Assembly: GCA_963734625.1 (NCBI GenBank)
Contig: CAVTHW010000010.1
Span: 1-64,000, forward strand
Reading direction: 5' to 3'
DNA from: CAVTHW01 sp963734625
GTDB taxonomy: Bacteria; Acidobacteriota; Terriglobia; Bryobacterales; Bryobacteraceae
Length of the DNA stretch: 64,000 nucleotides
Part shown: piece by piece, positions 35,435-45,399 of the stretch
Numbering within the stretch: the stretch's first letter is position 1
Layout of the letters: each line of letters begins with the position of its first letter
The notes under the pieces: generated by a model
What the model was told of the DNA's origin: nothing
What the model saw: only the letters and a program-made list of their open reading frames with translations
Database searches by the model: none
Position numbers and translations under genes: made by a program

Positions 35435-37012
35435 TTATCGGAACACGATCAGGTCGTTGATGGAGATGTCGGCTCCTTTGGAACCGGGATAGGGCTCGCC
35501 CAGAACCACAAGGCGGAGAGTGTGGCTGCCGCTCTTCAGCTTGAAGGCGTGCCAGACGGCCTCGTCGCCTTTGGAACTGGCCTCGTCGGAGTACACGTCC
35601 ACGGCCCGCTCCAGCTTGCCGTCCAGGTACACCTCGGCCTTGCCGCCGTTGGGGAGATAGGAGCCCACGACAATGGCGCCGGTGCCCTGGAACAGGATGG
35701 AGACTTCCGCGCCCTTTTCACTGCTGGTGCGCACGGGCCTGGCGTTGCGGCCCGGTTGCCCTCCCTGGGTCCAATTCCCTTTCCAGTTCCAGCGGGCGTT
35801 GTCGACGGCGACGCGTTCGACGGGCGAGCCGTAATCGTCCCAGAGCGGGACATTTACGGCTCTCGGCGATTGCGTTCTCACGATGATCTTGTCACCCTCC
35901 AGACGGCCGCCGGTGCGCATGACCATCGCCAGAGCCCGCTTCTGGTTACTCTCGACGATGCCGCGGAACGAGTAATCGGTGTATTGGAACTGGCGGTCGG
36001 CGATGGCGGGGATCCCGGATTTCCACTCGTCCGGAATTCGCTTGTAGCCCAGCATGACGCCGACGATGCCCGCGGCGCTGGACGGGTTGCAATCGGAGTC
36101 CTGCCCGCACCTGGTGCTGATGTTGACGGTCTTGCCGATGTCGCCCCCTCCGTAAAGCAGCCCCAGAGCGATGTAGGCGCCGTTGAGCTTGGCGTCGATG
36201 TTGAACGGCCGCATCGCACCCGACGGGCAAGGCTCATCCTTGTCCCACTTCTCCTCGACAAGGTTCCAGACCTTGATCCAATCGCCGGGGTTCTGTTTCG
36301 ACCAGGCCAGTAGATCGGATATCAGCCTCCCGTAGGGGCTCTTCGCCGGCAGGCAGGCCGCGCCGGCCTCAACGATCTTGCGCGGATCGTTCTCAAAGAA
36401 TGCGGCCGAATACATGCACGATACGAACACCCCACCGAGGATGCCGTCTCCGTAATTCATTACCCGGCCTGTCCGCAGGGCCACGGCGCTGGCGGCCTGT
36501 GGAAGCCCCGGCGTCATCATGCCTATAAAATCGGCTTCGATCTGGAAGTCGATGTCGTTGGCGTGGGCATTGTACTTGGGGGTGCCGGAGAGGGTCGCTG
36601 GAACGCCTCGCCGGAGCGCGCGGCGCGCCGCGAGGTTGGCGTGCCACAGGCCGTACTTGGCATCCCTGAAGGCTGCGCCAAAATCCTCGGTGGTGGCATC
36701 GAGCCCTTTCTCATCGAGGACCTTGGCGAAGGTCATATCCACGTAGAGATCGTCCTGGCCGAGGGAGTTATTGACCCGGTCCGGCGTCCAGGGCTGCAAT
36801 TTATCCTCGGGGTAAAGTGCGGCCAAGGCGCGGAACTCGGTGGGCGCTCCGTAGCTGACGCCGATCATCTGGCCGGCCCAGCCGCCTTCGATCTTGTCCC
36901 GCAGATCAGCTACCGTGATCTCCTTCTGTGCGGAGGCCGCGACGAGCGAAACCGCCAGGAAGACGACGCAGAGTAGCGCGAATGCTACCAAGAGAAATGA
37001 CTTGTGATGCAT
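35435..37012 (-). CDS. Exported ADP-ribosylglycohydrolase-family protein with a C-terminal beta domain
   Basis: A protein of 525 residues from ATG at 37012. The signal peptide is SFLLVAFALLCVVFLAVSLV ending in AASAQ. The helical DraG-like domain (residues 30-350) shows IEGGWAGQMIGVSYGAPTEF, GQDDLYVDMTFAK, and TRCGQDSDCNPSSAAGIVG, the acidic metal-ligand clusters of ADP-ribosyl hydrolases. The last about 130 residues (EVSILFQGTGAIVVGSYLPN) look like a carbohydrate-binding beta sandwich. Outside the cytoplasm it may cleave N- or O-ribosyl bonds of nucleosides or ADP-ribose. It is first in the operon with ribokinase and permease. Confidence 0.82.
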   Translation of the reverse strand: MHHKSFLLVAFALLCVVFLAVSLVAASAQKEITVADLRDKIEGGWAGQMIGVSYGAPTEFRALAALYPEDKLQPWTPDRVNNSLGQDDLYVDMTFAKVLDEKGLDATTEDFGAAFRDAKYGLWHANLAARRALRRGVPATLSGTPKYNAHANDIDFQIEADFIGMMTPGLPQAASAVALRTGRVMNYGDGILGGVFVSCMYSAAFFENDPRKIVEAGAACLPAKSPYGRLISDLLAWSKQNPGDWIKVWNLVEEKWDKDEPCPSGAMRPFNIDAKLNGAYIALGLLYGGGDIGKTVNISTRCGQDSDCNPSSAAGIVGVMLGYKRIPDEWKSGIPAIADRQFQYTDYSFRGIVESNQKRALAMVMRTGGRLEGDKIIVRTQSPRAVNVPLWDDYGSPVERVAVDNARWNWKGNWTQGGQPGRNARPVRTSSEKGAEVSILFQGTGAIVVGSYLPNGGKAEVYLDGKLERAVDVYSDEASSKGDEAVWHAFKLKSGSHTLRLVVLGEPYPGSKGADISINDLIVFR

Positions 37013-37200
37013 GGGGGCCTCGGATTTCAAGCGGTCCAAACCACAATTCCGTTATGGCCTCGCGGCCGAAATGAGCATACCACAATCGGTGTGCCTGGGC
37101 GCCGCCGGACCGCAGCCCCTAGCCTGACGCCACGGTGGTTGTGGTATCCTACGAGGGTAACCAAACGAGATAAAGAGAAGACAAGGAGCATCCACTCTAG

Positions 37201-37470
37201 ATGGCACTGGCGGCTGACGTCAAAAGTCGAGTAATCGGACTGCACCGGGTGCATCAGTCCGATACGGGTTCCCCTGAGGTGCAGGTCGCGATTCTGAGTC
37301 AGCGTATCGTCGAGCTCACCGGGCATTTTAAGACACATCAGAAGGACCATCACTCGCGACGCGGCCTGCTGGCCATGGTGGCCCGGCGCCGGCGGCTCTT
37401 GAAGTACCTGAAGAGCGTCAGCCCGGAGAGGTACCAGACGCTGATTCTGAAGTTGGGAATCCGCCGCTAG
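37201..37470 (+). CDS. rpsO: 30S ribosomal protein S15
   Basis: An 89-residue protein of exact S15 length. HQSDTGSPEVQVAILSQRI and HHSRRGLLAMVARRRRLLKYL are the conserved 16S rRNA and helix-22 contact regions. AAGGAG lies 12 bp before ATG. It is followed by pnp after about 215 bp, the usual rpsO-pnp order. In other bacteria S15 represses its own translation. The leader here (37040-37200) was not resolved. Confidence 0.97.
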   Translation: MALAADVKSRVIGLHRVHQSDTGSPEVQVAILSQRIVELTGHFKTHQKDHHSRRGLLAMVARRRRLLKYLKSVSPERYQTLILKLGIRR

Positions 37471-37685
37471 GGTGCGAGGCGGGCGAGAGCCTTGCCGTCC
37501 ATCAGCGATACAGAGCCGGGAAACGAAATAGCCGGCCGGGTGCAGAACCCGCTGAGCGGCGTTCCGTCCTGGAACGCCAGGCCAAATATTGTCAACTCCA
37601 GTCTCCAAGCGGGGCAGGTCTGTGCGCCGCCCCGAATATTACATGGCCGCCCCGCGGGGGCTGGCAGAGGTTGGAGAAACTATCT

Positions 37686-39794
37686 ATGATACATACCGTT
37701 GAGATCGACCTGGGTGGTCGAAAAGTCAGCCTGGAGACAGGCAAAGTAGCGAGACAGGCACATGGCGCCGTGGTCGTCCGGATGGGCGACACGGTGGTCC
37801 TGGTGACCGCATGCAGCAATGAGGAGCCGAAGGTTGGGGCTTCTTTCTTCCCCCTCACGGTGGATTACCGTGAGAACACTTACGCCGCCGGGAGATTCCC
37901 GGGTGGATTCATCAAGCGCGAAGGCCGGCCCAGCGAGCGGGAGGTCCTCACCTGCCGCATGATCGACCGGCCGCTCCGGCCGCTGTTCCCCAAGGGCTAC
38001 TCCTGCGAGACGCAGATCATCGGGATGGTGCTGTCCGCCGATCCGGACGTGGATCCGTCCCCCTTGGCGATGTTGGGGGCCACCGCCGCGCTGGCCATTT
38101 CCGACATCCCGTTCGAGCACGTGCTCGCCGCGGTCACCGTCAGCAGCGTGAACGGCGAGTTGATCGCCAATCCCTCCCATTCAAGCCTCCGTGAATCGAA
38201 GTTGAATATCGTGGTGGCGGCCACCGACGATGGAATCGTGATGGTGGAGGCCGGCGCTTCGCAGGTCTCCGAGGCCGAGGTGCTGGCGGCCATCGAGTTC
38301 GGTCACCAGAACTGCCGCAAGCTTACGGCGGGCATCCGGGAACTGGTCGCCAAAGCCGGCAAGCCCAAGCGCGTACACACGCCTCCGGCGATCAACCAGG
38401 AGATGTACGATAAGATCGCCGCGGAGTGGCGCGCGGAGCTGAGCGACGCGCTCAACACCGAGAAGTACCCGAAACTCGAGAGCCACCAACGGGTCCACGC
38501 GGCCCGCGCCAAGGCCGTCGAGTCGTTCCCCGAAGAGCAGAGAGCCGAAGCGGGCACTCTGTTCAGCCGGTTGAGGGAACGGATTTTCCGCGACGAGATG
38601 CTCGACGCGCGGCGTCGGCCCGACGGGCGCGCCTTCGACAAGATCCGCCAGCTTGGCGTCGAGACCGGGGTCCTGCCTCGCACGCACGGTTCCGGGCTGT
38701 TCACCCGCGGCGAGACGCAGGCGGTGGTGACGGTCACGCTGGGCACCAAGGACGACGAGCAGCGCCTGGAGTTGCTGGAGAGCGGTGAAGCCTCCAAGCG
38801 CTTCATGCTGCACTACAACTTCCCGCCCTTCAGCGTGGGCGAGGTCGGTTTCATGCGCGGGCCGGGACGCCGCGAGATCGGACACGGAGCGCTGGCCGAG
38901 CGCGCGCTGGCGCCTGTGATTCCGGACGAGAAGAGCTTCCCTTACACCATGCGCGTGGTGAGCGACATTCTGGAGTCGAACGGCTCCAGTTCCCAGGCCA
39001 GTGTCTGCGGCGCCACGCTGGCGCTGATGGATGCCGGCGTGCCGATCTCGGCCCCGGTGGCGGGCATCGCCATGGGCCTGGTGAAGGAGGGCGAGAAGTA
39101 CGCCATCCTGACCGATATCGCCGGAGCCGAGGACCATTACGGCGACATGGACTTCAAAGTAGCGGGCACCCGCGCGGGGATCACCGCCCTGCAAATGGAC
39201 ATCAAGGTCACCAATATCACGGCCAGCATCATGCAGGAGGCGCTGGAACAGGCGCGCCGGGCGCGGATGTTCATCCTCGACAAGATCGAGGGACACATCG
39301 AAAAGCCGAGGGAGACAATGTCGCCCTTCGCGCCGCGCATCTACACCCTGACCATCCCGACCGACAAGATCCGAGAGGTGATTGGACCGGGAGGGAAGAT
39401 GATCCGCAGCATCATCGAGCAAACCAGCGTGAAGATCGACGTCGAGGACGACGGGACCGTGAAGATCTTCGCCGCCGACGGCCCTTCGGCCGCCAAGGCC
39501 ATCCAGATGATCACCGACATCGCGGCCGTGGCCGAGGTCGGTAAGACCTATCTTGGCAAAGTGGTTCGGATAGTGGAGTTCGGGGCGTTCGTGGAGATCT
39601 TCCCCGGCACCGACGGACTGCTGCACATCAGCGAGATCTCCGAGAGCCGCGTCCGCGTCGTCCGCGACGAGCTCAAGGAAGGCGACCAGATCCTGGTGAA
39701 GGTGCTGGCGCTGGAAGGCAACAAGATCAAGCTGAGCCGCAAAGCGATCCTCCGCGAGCAGCGCGAGAAACTCAAGACCGACAACAAAGACTGA
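37686..39794 (+). CDS. pnp: Polyribonucleotide nucleotidyltransferase
   Basis: A protein of 702 residues from ATG at 37686, preceded by a TTGGAGA ribosome site. It has two RNase PH domains (GRFPGGFIKREGRPSEREVL near residue 75 and MRGPGRREIGHGALAERAL in the second), the inter-domain helical region, a KH domain (REVIGPGGKMIRSIIEQT) and a C-terminal S1 domain (GKVVRIVEFGAFVEIFPGTD). It degrades mRNA 3' to 5' by phosphorolysis. The frame is intact. Confidence 0.97.
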   Translation: MIHTVEIDLGGRKVSLETGKVARQAHGAVVVRMGDTVVLVTACSNEEPKVGASFFPLTVDYRENTYAAGRFPGGFIKREGRPSEREVLTCRMIDRPLRPLFPKGYSCETQIIGMVLSADPDVDPSPLAMLGATAALAISDIPFEHVLAAVTVSSVNGELIANPSHSSLRESKLNIVVAATDDGIVMVEAGASQVSEAEVLAAIEFGHQNCRKLTAGIRELVAKAGKPKRVHTPPAINQEMYDKIAAEWRAELSDALNTEKYPKLESHQRVHAARAKAVESFPEEQRAEAGTLFSRLRERIFRDEMLDARRRPDGRAFDKIRQLGVETGVLPRTHGSGLFTRGETQAVVTVTLGTKDDEQRLELLESGEASKRFMLHYNFPPFSVGEVGFMRGPGRREIGHGALAERALAPVIPDEKSFPYTMRVVSDILESNGSSSQASVCGATLALMDAGVPISAPVAGIAMGLVKEGEKYAILTDIAGAEDHYGDMDFKVAGTRAGITALQMDIKVTNITASIMQEALEQARRARMFILDKIEGHIEKPRETMSPFAPRIYTLTIPTDKIREVIGPGGKMIRSIIEQTSVKIDVEDDGTVKIFAADGPSAAKAIQMITDIAAVAEVGKTYLGKVVRIVEFGAFVEIFPGTDGLLHISEISESRVRVVRDELKEGDQILVKVLALEGNKIKLSRKAILREQREKLKTDNKD

Positions 39795-39801
39795 GGAGGC
39801 C

Positions 39802-40674
39802 TTGCAAACCCTGTTGACGTCGCCGCGGCCCGGTCAGTATGACGGGCTGCGCGCGACCCTCCGCTACTTGATGCAGACGGAGGTGCATGTCTACGCCTTC
39901 GCCATCGCCGCCTCGGTTCTGCTTTCCTTCTTCCCGTTCCTCAACGTAATCCTGTCCATCTGCCGCTACGTGCTGCGCTGGCCGGCCGCGGTCAACGCCA
40001 TCTACCTGGCGCTCTCCGACTTCTTCCCCGAGCAGGTGGGCGACTTCATCCGTTATAACGTGACGATTATCGTCAGCGACCGGGGGTTGCGGCTGGGCTC
40101 CCTGGCGCTCCTGCTGTTTGTGGCCAACGGCGTCTTCGAGCCGCTGGAAGTGGCCCTGAACCGGGCTTGGGGCGTTACCCGGAACCGGCCTTACTGGCGC
40201 AATCAGCTCATCAGCCTGGGGCTGATCCTGATCTGCGGAACCCTGGCGATGCTGTCGATGATGTTCGCGGCCCTGAACTACGCGATCGCGCCTCACGTGC
40301 TCGGCCCGCAGTCGCCGCTGACTGAAATGTTGGCGCTGCTCTTCTTCAAGGTGGCGGCCATCCCACTGTCGATGCTGGCGCTTTTCCTGGTTTACTGGCT
40401 GTTGCCGAACCGGAAGATCCCGCCCCGGCAGGTGATCCCCGCCGCCATTGTGGTCGGACTGGTGCTGGAGGCGGTGAAATACATCAACCTGCTGGCCTGG
40501 CCCATTATGCGCGCCAAGCTCTGGAATGAGTATGGGCCGTTCTACTACTCCGCGAGCATAGTGATATCGAGCTTCTTCGCCGCCATGGTCGTGCTGGCCG
40601 GCGCGGAATGGTCCGCCCGCGGCGGGGTGCGGGCGGAAAATCTGGCAGTTGCACGCCCGCCGGGAATTGGATAG
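39802..40674 (+). CDS. YihY/BrkB-family membrane protein
   Basis: A 290-residue inner-membrane protein starting at TTG 39802 after a GAGGAGG site 3 bp from the codon. Six hydrophobic helices and family motifs: AIAASVLLSFFPFLNVIL, VFEPLEVALNRAWGV, and ILPPRQVIPAAIVVG-like text, FYYSASIVISSFFAAMVVL. Function in the family is disputed (once called ribonuclease BN). It follows pnp by 7 bp and may be cotranscribed. Confidence 0.82.
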   Translation: MQTLLTSPRPGQYDGLRATLRYLMQTEVHVYAFAIAASVLLSFFPFLNVILSICRYVLRWPAAVNAIYLALSDFFPEQVGDFIRYNVTIIVSDRGLRLGSLALLLFVANGVFEPLEVALNRAWGVTRNRPYWRNQLISLGLILICGTLAMLSMMFAALNYAIAPHVLGPQSPLTEMLALLFFKVAAIPLSMLALFLVYWLLPNRKIPPRQVIPAAIVVGLVLEAVKYINLLAWPIMRAKLWNEYGPFYYSASIVISSFFAAMVVLAGAEWSARGGVRAENLAVARPPGIG

Positions 40675-40736
40675 ACTCAGCATGAGCCGGGCTCCATATC
40701 CCGGTATCGCAATCGTCTAAGAAGAGGTCTGATCAG

Positions 40737-42154
40737 ATGGAAGGGACCCAGGATCCTAGCCGTAGAGATTTTGTTAAGGCTGCCAGCGTAGTGACGGCCG
40801 CCACCGCCGCGGGCGTTTTTGGCGCTCCGGCGATTCAGAAGGTGAAGGCAGCCAATGATCGGGTGCAGTATGGCGTCGTTGGGACCGGCTCGCGTGGCAG
40901 CTACCTATTGCGCCACATGAGCGGTCTGGACAACGGCCAATGCGTCGCCGTATGCGACGACTACCCGCCGAATCTGAAGCAGGGCGTCACGTTCGCGGGC
41001 ACCAATCCGCAGGCATTCGCTAACTATCAGGATCTGCTGGCGCGCAAGGACATCGACGCCGTGGTCGTGGTCACGCCCTTGTACCAGCATTTCCCCGTTA
41101 CTCGCGACGTCCTGCTGTCCGGCAAGCACGTGTTTTGCGAGAAGAGCTTGGTCTTCAAGGCCGAAGAGGTCCACGCGCTGCGGGCGCTTTCCAACGAGAG
41201 GCCGAAGCAGATCCTCCAGGTTGGCTTGCAGCGGCGCTATAGCAAGTTCTACCAAGCCGCCAAAGATATGGTTGCGAAGGGCCTGATCGGCAAGGTCAGC
41301 CACATCGAGGGGATGTGGCACCGCAACACATTCGCCAAGGATCCGTGGAACAAGCCCGTCCCCAAGGATCGCACGGACCGGCAGTGGAACTGGCGCAAGT
41401 ACAAGGATTTGTCGGGCGGGCTGACGGCCGAACTGGGCTCCCACCAGGTGGACGTGGCCGACTGGATGTTCGGATCCACGCCGGAATTTGTCACCGGTAT
41501 CGGCGGCCTGAATTTCATCAAGGATGGCCGCAACATTTACGACAACGTCCAGACTATCTTTACCAGTACCCGGGGGGCAGAAGATGTTGTACAGCGTCCA
41601 TCACCACCAACCGGCATCTGGCCTTGTTTGGGGGGACACGCAATGAGTTCGGTGAGTGCATCATGGGCACGGAAGGCACCATCGAGATCACCGTGGGCAC
41701 AGACACCGAACCGACGATCGCGCTGTGGTACACCGAACCTAAGGCCGCTACCGTCACTCCGGCAAGCACGACCAAGAAGGAAACCACCGTCGCGGGCGCG
41801 TCGATGGCGAGCACCGGCGCGGGCGCCCGGGGTATGCCCATTCTTCTGGACCGGGACCAGATGCGCGGCAATGAGTCCTTCCTGGAGAAGGAACTGAAGT
41901 TCGCGCGCCGCTGGTTGTACTCCAAGGGAGTGATGCTTCCCGAGGAAGACCGGAACCCCGTCGATGTTGAGATGGAGAGTTTCTTCAACTCCTGCAAGAC
42001 CGGACAGCGGCCCAAAGCGGATCTCGAGGTCGGGCTGGCCGACGCTACCACCGTGATTTTGTCCAACCTGGCCATGGACGAAGGACGCCGAGTGTATTTC
42101 AACGAGATGGATAAGATGGGCCGCGGCGAGGCTGCCGCTCCCAAGAAGTCTTAG
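40737..42154 (+). CDS. Gfo/Idh/MocA-family oxidoreductase, Tat-exported, one frame break
   Basis: ATG at 40737 begins a Tat signal (PSRRDFVKAASVVTAATAAG), then the NAD(P) site YGVVGTGSRGSYLLRHM, VVVVTPLYQHFPVTRDVL and CEKSLVFKAEEVHALR. The expected GGLTAELGSHQVDVADWMFG follows. At about 41575 the frame fails. The other frame gives TTNRHLALFGGTRNEFGECI and LFFNSCKTGQRP-type C-terminal text to 42154. The sequence around 41570-41620 seems to need more than one correction. Total about 470 residues, usual for exported acidobacterial members. It probably oxidises a sugar or inositol derivative in the periplasm. Confidence 0.82.
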
Positions 42155-42257
42155 TTCCAACCGGGCGGCGCCGCGCGTGCGCCGCCCACTCCTTCCCCGA
42201 AGATTCCCCGTTGTAAGGCTGGCTCAGCGCCAGGGCGAGTGCTATTGTGGTCACGAA

Positions 42258-42334
42258 GGGCGGTTAGCTCAGTTGGTTAGAGCGCCTGCCTTACAAGCAG
42301 GAGGCCGCAAGTTCAAGTCTTGCACCGCCCACCA
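42258..42334 (+). tRNA. tRNA-Val (UAC)
   Basis: A full 77-nt cloverleaf: acceptor GGGCGGT pairing with ACCGCCC, D-arm GCTCAGTTGGTTAGAGC, anticodon arm CCTGC-CTTACAA-GCAGG with anticodon TAC, T-arm loop TTCAAGT, encoded CCA at 42332-42334. It stands between the oxidoreductase and the small secreted protein. Confidence 0.95.
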
Positions 42335-42476
42335 CGGACGCAGTGCGGGCAGAGCGAGCTTATTATTAACTATTAGCAATGATCTGCCTCTAAAGTGGCC
42401 CGAACGCAACTGGCGCCAGGAGAATAGATGGATGCCCGGTAACCTGGCCCTCGGTAGAAACGCCTAGACTGTTACT

Positions 42477-42902
42477 ATGACCAAGAAGCTGCTTTTTGTT
42501 TGTGCAATTGTCTGTGTTGTGGCGATGGTCGCTCTAGCGGCCGATGCCATCACCGGCAAATGGATTTATGAACAGGCTGGCCGCCAAGGCGGCACGCCTC
42601 GACAGACGACGTTGGACCTGAAGGCCTCAGGCACAACGCTGACCGGCACGGTAACGGCGCCCGGCCGTGGTGGTGGCGGCGGCGGCGCCGCGCCTGCTGC
42701 ACCCGCGGCAACCGCAATCTCGAACGGTAAAGTGGACGGGAATAACATCTCCTTCGACGTGGTTCGGGAGACGCAGGCGGGGTCCATGACCACGAAGTAT
42801 ACAGGCACGGTAGCCGGCGCCGAACTGAATCTGAAGATCACCTCGAACCGGGGTGGCCAGGACACGACGGTGGAAGCGGTAGCGAAGAGGGCTGCCAACT
42901 AA
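42477..42902 (+). CDS. Small secreted protein of unknown function
   Basis: A 141-residue protein with a signal peptide (KLLFVCAIVCVVAMVALAA) and a mature part made of short beta strands: ITGKWIYEQAG, TLDLKASGTTLTGTVTAPG, a poly-Gly linker GRGGGGGGAAPAAPA, then ISNGKVDGNNISFDVVRET and YTGTVAGAELNLKI. It resembles small acidobacterial secreted beta-barrel proteins that are common in multiple copies; no catalytic motif. It is followed by a strong terminator. Confidence 0.65.
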   Translation: MTKKLLFVCAIVCVVAMVALAADAITGKWIYEQAGRQGGTPRQTTLDLKASGTTLTGTVTAPGRGGGGGGAAPAAPAATAISNGKVDGNNISFDVVRETQAGSMTTKYTGTVAGAELNLKITSNRGGQDTTVEAVAKRAAN

Positions 42903-42941
42903 CGCGCTCTGCGCTGTCCGTTGTGATGGATTAAGAAACAG

Positions 42942-42977
42942 GCCTTGCCGCGTCTACGCGCGGCAAGGCTTTTTTTG
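42942..42977 (+). terminator. Rho-independent terminator
   Basis: An 11-bp stem, GCCTTGCCGCG (42942-42952) with CGCGGCAAGGC (42959-42969), a 6-nt loop and a run of eight T. It ends the transcript of the small secreted protein and isolates the transposase remnant beyond. Confidence 0.9.
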
Positions 42978-42990
42978 TCTTATCAGAGGC

Positions 42991-43968
42991 TTGTCCCGGC
43001 ACCGGTTCGAGACTTACCTTGACAAGGTGTTTGACTTCTCCCGACTGGCGGGTGCGCTGCCGGAAGGCCGCCAGTCTCCTCGGCACCCCTGGCAGAAGGT
43101 GTTTGATGCCGTCTTCCTGGGGGCGGCCATGCAGATGCGCAGCCTGCTGCAGATCGAGGCCGAGTGCCGCAGTGGGGCGTTGGCCAAGCGGATTGGGCCG
43201 CTCAGCGCCGACACCATCGGCTATGCGCTCCAACGTCAGTCGCCCGAGCCCGTCTTCACCCTCGGCTGCGAGGTGGCTCGCCGTCTGAAGCGCAACGGAG
43301 TTCTGCGCTCGGATTGGTCCCGCGGCCGGATGGTGGCCGCCGTGGATGGCATTGAAATCTGCAGTTCCTTCGCTCGCTGCTGCGACGCCTGCATGCAACG
43401 GGAGGTGCAACATAAGGTCCGCGGCGAGATGCGCACCGATATCCAGTACTATCATCGGATCGTCGCGGTGGTGACCGTCAGTACCCGGTTCCCATCCCGC
43501 TGGGCATTCGCTTCCAGAAAGATGGGGAGGCCGAAGTGCCCTGTGCACTTGCCTTGTTGCAGGATCTGGTCGGCCAGTTGGGGCGCCGCTTCCTGGATCT
43601 GCTGGTAGGCAATGCCCTGTATCTGCAAGCGCCCTTCGTCCGAGAAGTGGAACGTTTGGGCCTGGACTGGGCCTTCACTCTGAAAGAGAATCAGCCGGAA
43701 TTGTTGCGCGAGGCCGAGCGCTTCACCACCGCACCGCCAGTTGCAGTCCAGCCGGAGTCTGACCGGGAGCTTCGCTGGTGGCATTTGCCGGAAGTCGATT
43801 GGCCCGTCGCCGATCGCCTGGTGCGAGTGATCAAAACGGTTCGCACCGACCACCAACGCCAGGTGACCGTCAGCCAAGACGGCGAGCATCTGAAGAAAAG
43901 CAAGACAGAGGTGGTGGTGGAGAGCACCAATTTCTACGCCACGAATTTCGAACTTGGCTCGATCCCCC
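42991..43968 (+). pseudogene. Decayed DDE transposase
   Basis: The first frame has RFETYLDKVFDFSRLAGALP, GRMVAAVDGIEICSSFARCC (first catalytic Asp) and IQYYHRIVAVVTVS. A frame break at about 43490 leads to a second frame with LGIRFQKDGEAEVP, ALLQDLVGQLGRRFLDLLVG and NALYLQAPF, where the second catalytic Asp is Asn, then LDWAFTLKENQPELLREAERF and TNFYATNFELGS. No DUF6788-like partner or terminal repeats were found. Its last frame is open into the MFS gene, which has its own ATG at 44034. It is a distant relative of the other transposases here. Confidence 0.78.
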
Positions 43969-44033
43969 CGCTATTCATCCATCAACTCTTCCTCCCCCCT
44001 CCCTGTTTTTCTGGCGGCGGCGGCCGTGCTATT

Positions 44034-45305
44034 ATGACGGCCATTGTGTCCGATGCCGCTCCGCAACGCTTTCCCGTGCGCGTCTGGTTGATCTCCTTCC
44101 TGGGCTGGATGTTCGATTTCTACGATCTCATCCTGTTCTCATTCCTGCTTATCCCAATCGGCCAGGATCTGAAGCTTTCCGCCTCTGAGGAATCCTTGCT
44201 GCTGGGAGTGGCCTTGGGCGCCTCCGGCGTCGGGGGCATTCTTTTCGGATACCTGTCGGATCGTTATGGGCGAAGGCGCGTGATGACCTGGACGATCGGC
44301 ATGTATTCGCTGGGCACCGCGCTATGCGCGTTTTCTTATGGGCCCATGAGCCTGTTGGTTTTCCGGCTGCTCACCGGGCTGGGCGTGGGCGGCGAATGGG
44401 CGGTGGGCCACGCCTTGCTGCAGGAATCGTCTCCGGCGCGCATGCGCGGGCGGGCCGCCGCGTTCCTGCAGGCCGGCGAGCCTCTGGGAGTGGGCCTGGC
44501 GGCGGTGATGGGACTCCTCGTCGCTCCGCTCATCGGCTGGCGCTGGGTATTCCTGGTCTCTTCGGCCTCGGCGGTGCTGGCCTATGTCGCCCGCCGGCAC
44601 ATGCCCGAATCCACATTGTGGAAGCAGCAGAGAGAAGAGCAGCTCTCGCCGGTCGCCGCCCTGGTATGGATGAAACGCAACCATTTCCTGGCGCCGTTGT
44701 GGAAGGGCTGGGTGCTGGGCGTGTTCAAGCTGGGCACCTATTGGACCTGCTACATTTGGCTGCCCAAGTTTTTGCAGGAGCAGTTTCACCAGCCGATCGG
44801 ACGGTCGGCGCTATGGATTTTGACGGCGCAATCGGGACAGTTGTTGGGCATGCTGCTGTTCGGGTACGCTGCCGACCGCTACGGCCGGCGGCAGGCCTAT
44901 ACGGTTTACTCGCTGCTGACCGCCGCAGCCATCTATCAACTGGCGTTTCGCTGGCAGGAACTGCTGACGAATCCGGTGCTCTTCTGGAGCGTGATGTTCG
45001 CGATGGGCCTGGGTTCGGGCTGCACGGCAGGCTTCGGCTCGCTGCTGGCGGAGCTGTTCCCGACCCGCGTCCGCAACTTCGCCATGGGAACGACCTACAA
45101 CTGCGCTCGCGGCGTGCAATTCTTCGCGCCCATGATTGTGGCAGCCTTCGTCACGCGCTACGGTGTGCCCGGAGGGTTGGGGGTTCCGCTGGTGCTGGCC
45201 CTGGCCACGGCGGGCTGGGTCTGGGTGCTGCCCGAGACGCGCTGGCGGAACCTCGCTCGGATCTCGGCTGAACCAGAGGCAGTGCCCGGCCGCGACGCTG
45301 ATTGA
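44034..45305 (+). CDS. MFS transporter (sugar/metabolite:H+ symporter type)
   Basis: A protein of 423 residues from ATG at 44034 with twelve hydrophobic helices. LISFLGWMFDFYDLILFSFL starts the first helix, GYLSDRYGRRRVMTW is the A-loop motif, FRLLTGLGVGGEWAVGHALL matches the sialate/aromatic-acid symporter branch, and RSALWILTAQSGQ, GYAADRYGRRQAY appear in the second half. The frame runs in-phase out of the decayed transposase, but no ribosome site is seen there, so the ATG is preferred. Substrate unknown. tRNA-Arg follows convergently. Confidence 0.85.
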   Translation: MTAIVSDAAPQRFPVRVWLISFLGWMFDFYDLILFSFLLIPIGQDLKLSASEESLLLGVALGASGVGGILFGYLSDRYGRRRVMTWTIGMYSLGTALCAFSYGPMSLLVFRLLTGLGVGGEWAVGHALLQESSPARMRGRAAAFLQAGEPLGVGLAAVMGLLVAPLIGWRWVFLVSSASAVLAYVARRHMPESTLWKQQREEQLSPVAALVWMKRNHFLAPLWKGWVLGVFKLGTYWTCYIWLPKFLQEQFHQPIGRSALWILTAQSGQLLGMLLFGYAADRYGRRQAYTVYSLLTAAAIYQLAFRWQELLTNPVLFWSVMFAMGLGSGCTAGFGSLLAELFPTRVRNFAMGTTYNCARGVQFFAPMIVAAFVTRYGVPGGLGVPLVLALATAGWVWVLPETRWRNLARISAEPEAVPGRDAD

Positions 45306-45321
45306 GGAGCGGTGGAAGAAC

Positions 45322-45399
45322 TGGTACGCCCGGTAGGATTCGAACCTACGACCTCTTGCTCCGGAGGCAAGCGCTCTATCCGAACTGAGCTACGGGCGC
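45322..45399 (-). tRNA. tRNA-Arg (CCG)
   Basis: Read on the minus strand: acceptor GCGCCCG with CGGGCGT, D-arm GCTCAGTTCGGATAGAGC, anticodon stem CTTGC/GCAAG around CTCCGGA (anticodon CCG), T-loop TTCGAAT, encoded CCA at 45322-45324. The third IS begins about 130 bp downstream on the plus strand. Confidence 0.93.

Noticed and set aside
38181..39626. 481-residue minus-strand open frame
   Set aside because: Shadow of pnp in high-GC DNA; no recognisable motif.
43536..45305. Transposase-MFS fusion protein
   Set aside because: The frame is continuous by chance through a decayed transposase; the MFS protein has its own ATG with a normal N-terminus at 44034.
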